NCBI RefSeq assembly: GCF_003594875.1
Contig: NZ_QZEY01000003.1
Coordinates: forward strand, 62,001 to 126,000
Source: Bailinhaonella thermotolerans
GTDB lineage: Bacteria; Actinomycetota; Actinomycetes; Streptosporangiales; Streptosporangiaceae
Direction: 5' to 3'
DNA length: 64,000 nucleotides
The notes beneath the pieces were generated by a model that worked only from the letters and a program-made list of their open reading frames with translations, ran no database searches and had not been told where the DNA came from. Below are positions 62,036 to 64,000 of the stretch, piece by piece. Numbering within the stretch: the stretch's first letter is position 1; every line of letters starts with the position of its first letter. The translations under genes and the position numbers were made by a program.

Positions 62036-62266
62036 TCGCGGATCTTCTCCCTCAAGGAGTTGCTTGTCAGAGCCTGATCCGAGCGCGGATTGGGGCGTGA
62101 GAACGGATGTTCCGGAAGGGGATACGGAAAGCGTAGGACTGGGGGATAGTGGGCATATGTCGTATATGAGGAGCGCTGTGGAACGGGAGGCCGCGGGCCT
62201 CTCCTGGACCTGAGCTGAGGGTCGGCCGAAGATCTGCTGAGAGGCTGCGGTCAGGTCTCTCGCGGC

Positions 62267-62320
62267 GAAGGGCCGGACCTTTCCCATGGAAACTCGGGAA
62301 AGGTTCCGGCCCTTCGTTTT
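62267..62320 (+). terminator. Strong plus-strand intrinsic terminator with U-tract
   Basis: GAAGGGCCGGACCTTTCCC (62267-62285) pairs with 62296-62315 (two weak positions), followed by GTTTT. The U-tract is only on the plus strand, so it terminates a plus-strand transcript although no plus-strand gene is nearby. Confidence 0.8.
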
Positions 62321-62341
62321 CCGGGGCTTTTCGGCTGATGA

Positions 62342-63979
62342 TTAAGCGAGGTCGTGCGCGTCGATGATTTGGTAGGCGTAGCCCTGTTCGGCGAGGAATC
62401 GCTGGCGGTGCGCCGCGAACTCCTGGTCCACCGTGTCGCGGGAGACCAGGGAGTAGAACCTGGCGCCCCGGCCGTCGGTCTTGGGGCGCAGGACGCGGCC
62501 GAGGCGCTGGGCCTCCTCCTGCCGCGAGCCGAAGGTGCCGGAGACCTGGATGGCGACCGCCGCCTCCGGCAGGTCGATGGAGAAGTTGGCGACCTTGGAC
62601 ACCACCAGGACGTTGATCTCCCCGGAGCGGAAGGCGTCGAACAGGCGCTCGCGCTCCTTGACCCGGGTCTCGCCCTTGATCACCGGGGCGCCGAGGTGCT
62701 CGCCGAGCTCGTCGAGCTGGTCGAGGTACTGCCCGATGACGAGGATCTGCTCGCCTGCGTGCTTGCGCACCAGGGACTCGACGACGCGGGTCTTGGCGGG
62801 GGTGGTGGCGCACAGGCGGTAGCGGTCCTCGGCCTCGGCGGTGGCGTAGGCCAGGCGCTCGTCGTCGCGCAGCGTCACCCGCACCTCGACGCAGTCGGCC
62901 GGGGCGATCCAGCCCTGGTTCTCCATCTCCTTCCACGGCGCGTCGTAGCGCTTGGGGCCGATGAGGGAGAACACGTCGCCCTCGCGGCCGTCCTCGCGCA
63001 CGAGCGTCGCGGTCAGCCCGAGGCGTCGGCGGGCCTGCAGGTCGGCGGTCATCCGGAAGATGGGCGCGGGGAGCAGGTGGACCTCGTCGTACAGCACCAG
63101 GCCCCAGTCGCGCGCGTCGAACAGCTCCAGGTGACGGTAGGCGCCCTGGCGGCGGGTCGTCATCACCTGGTAGGTGGCGATGGTGACCGGCCGGATCTCC
63201 TTCTTCGTGCCGGTGTATTCGCCGATCTCGTCCTCGGTGAGGCTCGTGCGGCGCAGCAGCTCCTGCTTCCACTGGTGCGCGGAGACCGTGTTGGTGACCA
63301 GGATCAGCGTCGTGGCCGAGGCGTGGGCCATCGCCGCCGCGCCCACGATGGTCTTGCCGGCGCCGCAGGGCAGCACGACCACGCCCGAGCCGCCGTGCCA
63401 GAACGCCTCGGCCGCCTCCTTCTGGTACGGCCGGAGGGCCCAGCCCTCCTCGGCGAGCGTGATCGGATGGGCCTCGCCGTCGACGTAGCCGGCCAGGTCC
63501 TCGGCGGGCCAGCCCAGCTTGAGCAGGGCCTGCTTGAGGGTGCCGCGCTCGGACGGGTGGACGGTCGCGGTGTCGGCGTCGACACGTTCGCCGATCATCG
63601 GCTGGACCTTCTTGGACCGCAGCACCTCCTCCAGGACGGCGCGGTCGCTGGAGACCAGCACGAGCCCGTGGACCGGGTGCTTCTCCAGCCGCAGCCGCCC
63701 GTAGCGCGCCATGGTCTCGGCGATGTCCACCAGCAGCGCGTGGGGGACGGGATAGCGGCTGTATTGGATCAGGGAGTCGACGACCTGCTCGGCGTCGTGC
63801 CCGGCCGCCCGCGCGTTCCACAGCGCCAGCGGCGTCACGCGGTAGGTGTGCACGTGCTCGGGCGCGCGCTCCAGCTCGGCGAACGGCGCGATCGCCTTGC
63901 GGCACTCGGCCGCGTCGGCGTGGTCGACCTCGAGCAGCAGCGTCTTGTCCGACTGCACGATCAGTGGGCCATCGCTCAC
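62342..63979 (-). CDS. XPB/Rad25-type DNA helicase
   Basis: 545 aa, GTG start. N-terminal damage-recognition-like region (about 1-185), then an SF2 motor: Walker A PCGAGKTIV (about 205), motif Ia VTNTVSAHQW, DEVH box VLYDEVHLLP, motif III LTATLVREDGREGD (including the XPB RED motif), and motif VI EEAQRLGRVLRPK. XPB-like proteins unwind DNA 3'-5' and are implicated in nucleotide excision repair or transcription. Bacterial roles are less clear. The reading frame is complete, with 21 bp left before the window ends. Confidence 0.92.
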   Translation of the reverse strand: MSDGPLIVQSDKTLLLEVDHADAAECRKAIAPFAELERAPEHVHTYRVTPLALWNARAAGHDAEQVVDSLIQYSRYPVPHALLVDIAETMARYGRLRLEKHPVHGLVLVSSDRAVLEEVLRSKKVQPMIGERVDADTATVHPSERGTLKQALLKLGWPAEDLAGYVDGEAHPITLAEEGWALRPYQKEAAEAFWHGGSGVVVLPCGAGKTIVGAAAMAHASATTLILVTNTVSAHQWKQELLRRTSLTEDEIGEYTGTKKEIRPVTIATYQVMTTRRQGAYRHLELFDARDWGLVLYDEVHLLPAPIFRMTADLQARRRLGLTATLVREDGREGDVFSLIGPKRYDAPWKEMENQGWIAPADCVEVRVTLRDDERLAYATAEAEDRYRLCATTPAKTRVVESLVRKHAGEQILVIGQYLDQLDELGEHLGAPVIKGETRVKERERLFDAFRSGEINVLVVSKVANFSIDLPEAAVAIQVSGTFGSRQEEAQRLGRVLRPKTDGRGARFYSLVSRDTVDQEFAAHRQRFLAEQGYAYQIIDAHDLA

Positions 63980-64000
63980 GTGAAGCTCCTGGGGCGGCGG

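Larger units (their letters stand above)
61762..62341. other. Intergenic region with orphan terminator
   Basis: 580 bp between the convergently placed marR and XPB-type genes. It contains a doubtful small minus-strand frame, an 18-codon plus-strand frame (62157-62213), and a strong plus-oriented terminator at 62267-62320. No firm promoter was identified. Confidence 0.5.

Overview
The window is high-GC actinomycete chromosome. It shows GTG/TTG starts, purine-rich Shine-Dalgarno (SD) sites, leaderless promoters, Tat lipoproteins, GroEL2 with CIRCE, F420-dependent oxidoreductases, a mycosin-type protease and a CtpE-like P-type ATPase. Gene content fits a Streptomyces/Streptosporangiales/Thermomonosporaceae-like organism; I cannot fix the genus. 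No phage, insertion sequence, rRNA, CRISPR array or plasmid function was seen. This is mostly core and conserved accessory chromosome.

Layout. 0-8 kb: a secreted peptide, tRNA-Met(CAT), rpmG, a HadA/HadB-like dehydratase pair, murB, a yybP-ykoY (Mn2+) riboswitch with its GDT1-family exporter, a large LuxR-type ATPase regulator, and two unlisted small paralogous proteins. 8-21.9 kb: deoC with two aldehyde dehydrogenase-family genes, an F420 oxidoreductase preceded by a palindromic repeat cluster, an unknown membrane protein, the ctpE-like/argS pair, plsX, and a KamA-family radical SAM gene. 21.9-29.3 kb (mostly minus): a small putatively LexA-controlled gene, a sugar ABC transporter, a PEBP protein, and a Wzm/Wzt-type polysaccharide exporter. 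29.3-35.7 kb: a complete oppABCDF operon with an attenuator-like hairpin after oppA. 35.7-44.4 kb: a thiolase/Zn-ribbon pair with a KstR2-like operator and leaderless start, mycosin with a partner membrane protein, SAM hydrolase, a DUF3263 protein, and otsB and otsA around a secreted protein. 44.4-51.3 kb: an ECF sigma factor, SAM-riboswitch-controlled thrC, a CysO-like sulfur carrier, a cold-shock protein, a Ser/Thr kinase, and dual-CIRCE groEL2. 51.5-64 kb: a GT-C mannosyltransferase-like protein, an unknown duplicated-module protein, a HelD-type helicase, an SDR, a second palindromic repeat cluster beside a second F420 oxidoreductase, a YczE-like/MarR divergent pair with two operators, and an XPB-type helicase.

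The most unusual signals are mostly non-coding. They include a family of ~63-bp interspersed palindromes in two pairs, each pair next to an F420 oxidoreductase gene, with compensatory arm changes and homologous tails. The octamer CCGTACGG is strikingly over-represented, even inside genes, where it forces the rare GTA codon. A 27-bp inverted repeat precedes the LuxR-type regulator. An orphan plus-strand terminator at 62.3 kb implies an unannotated transcript. Among proteins, the least explained are the 731-aa duplicated-module protein, the aldehyde dehydrogenase-like protein lacking its catalytic half, and the tandem 55/45-aa small proteins.
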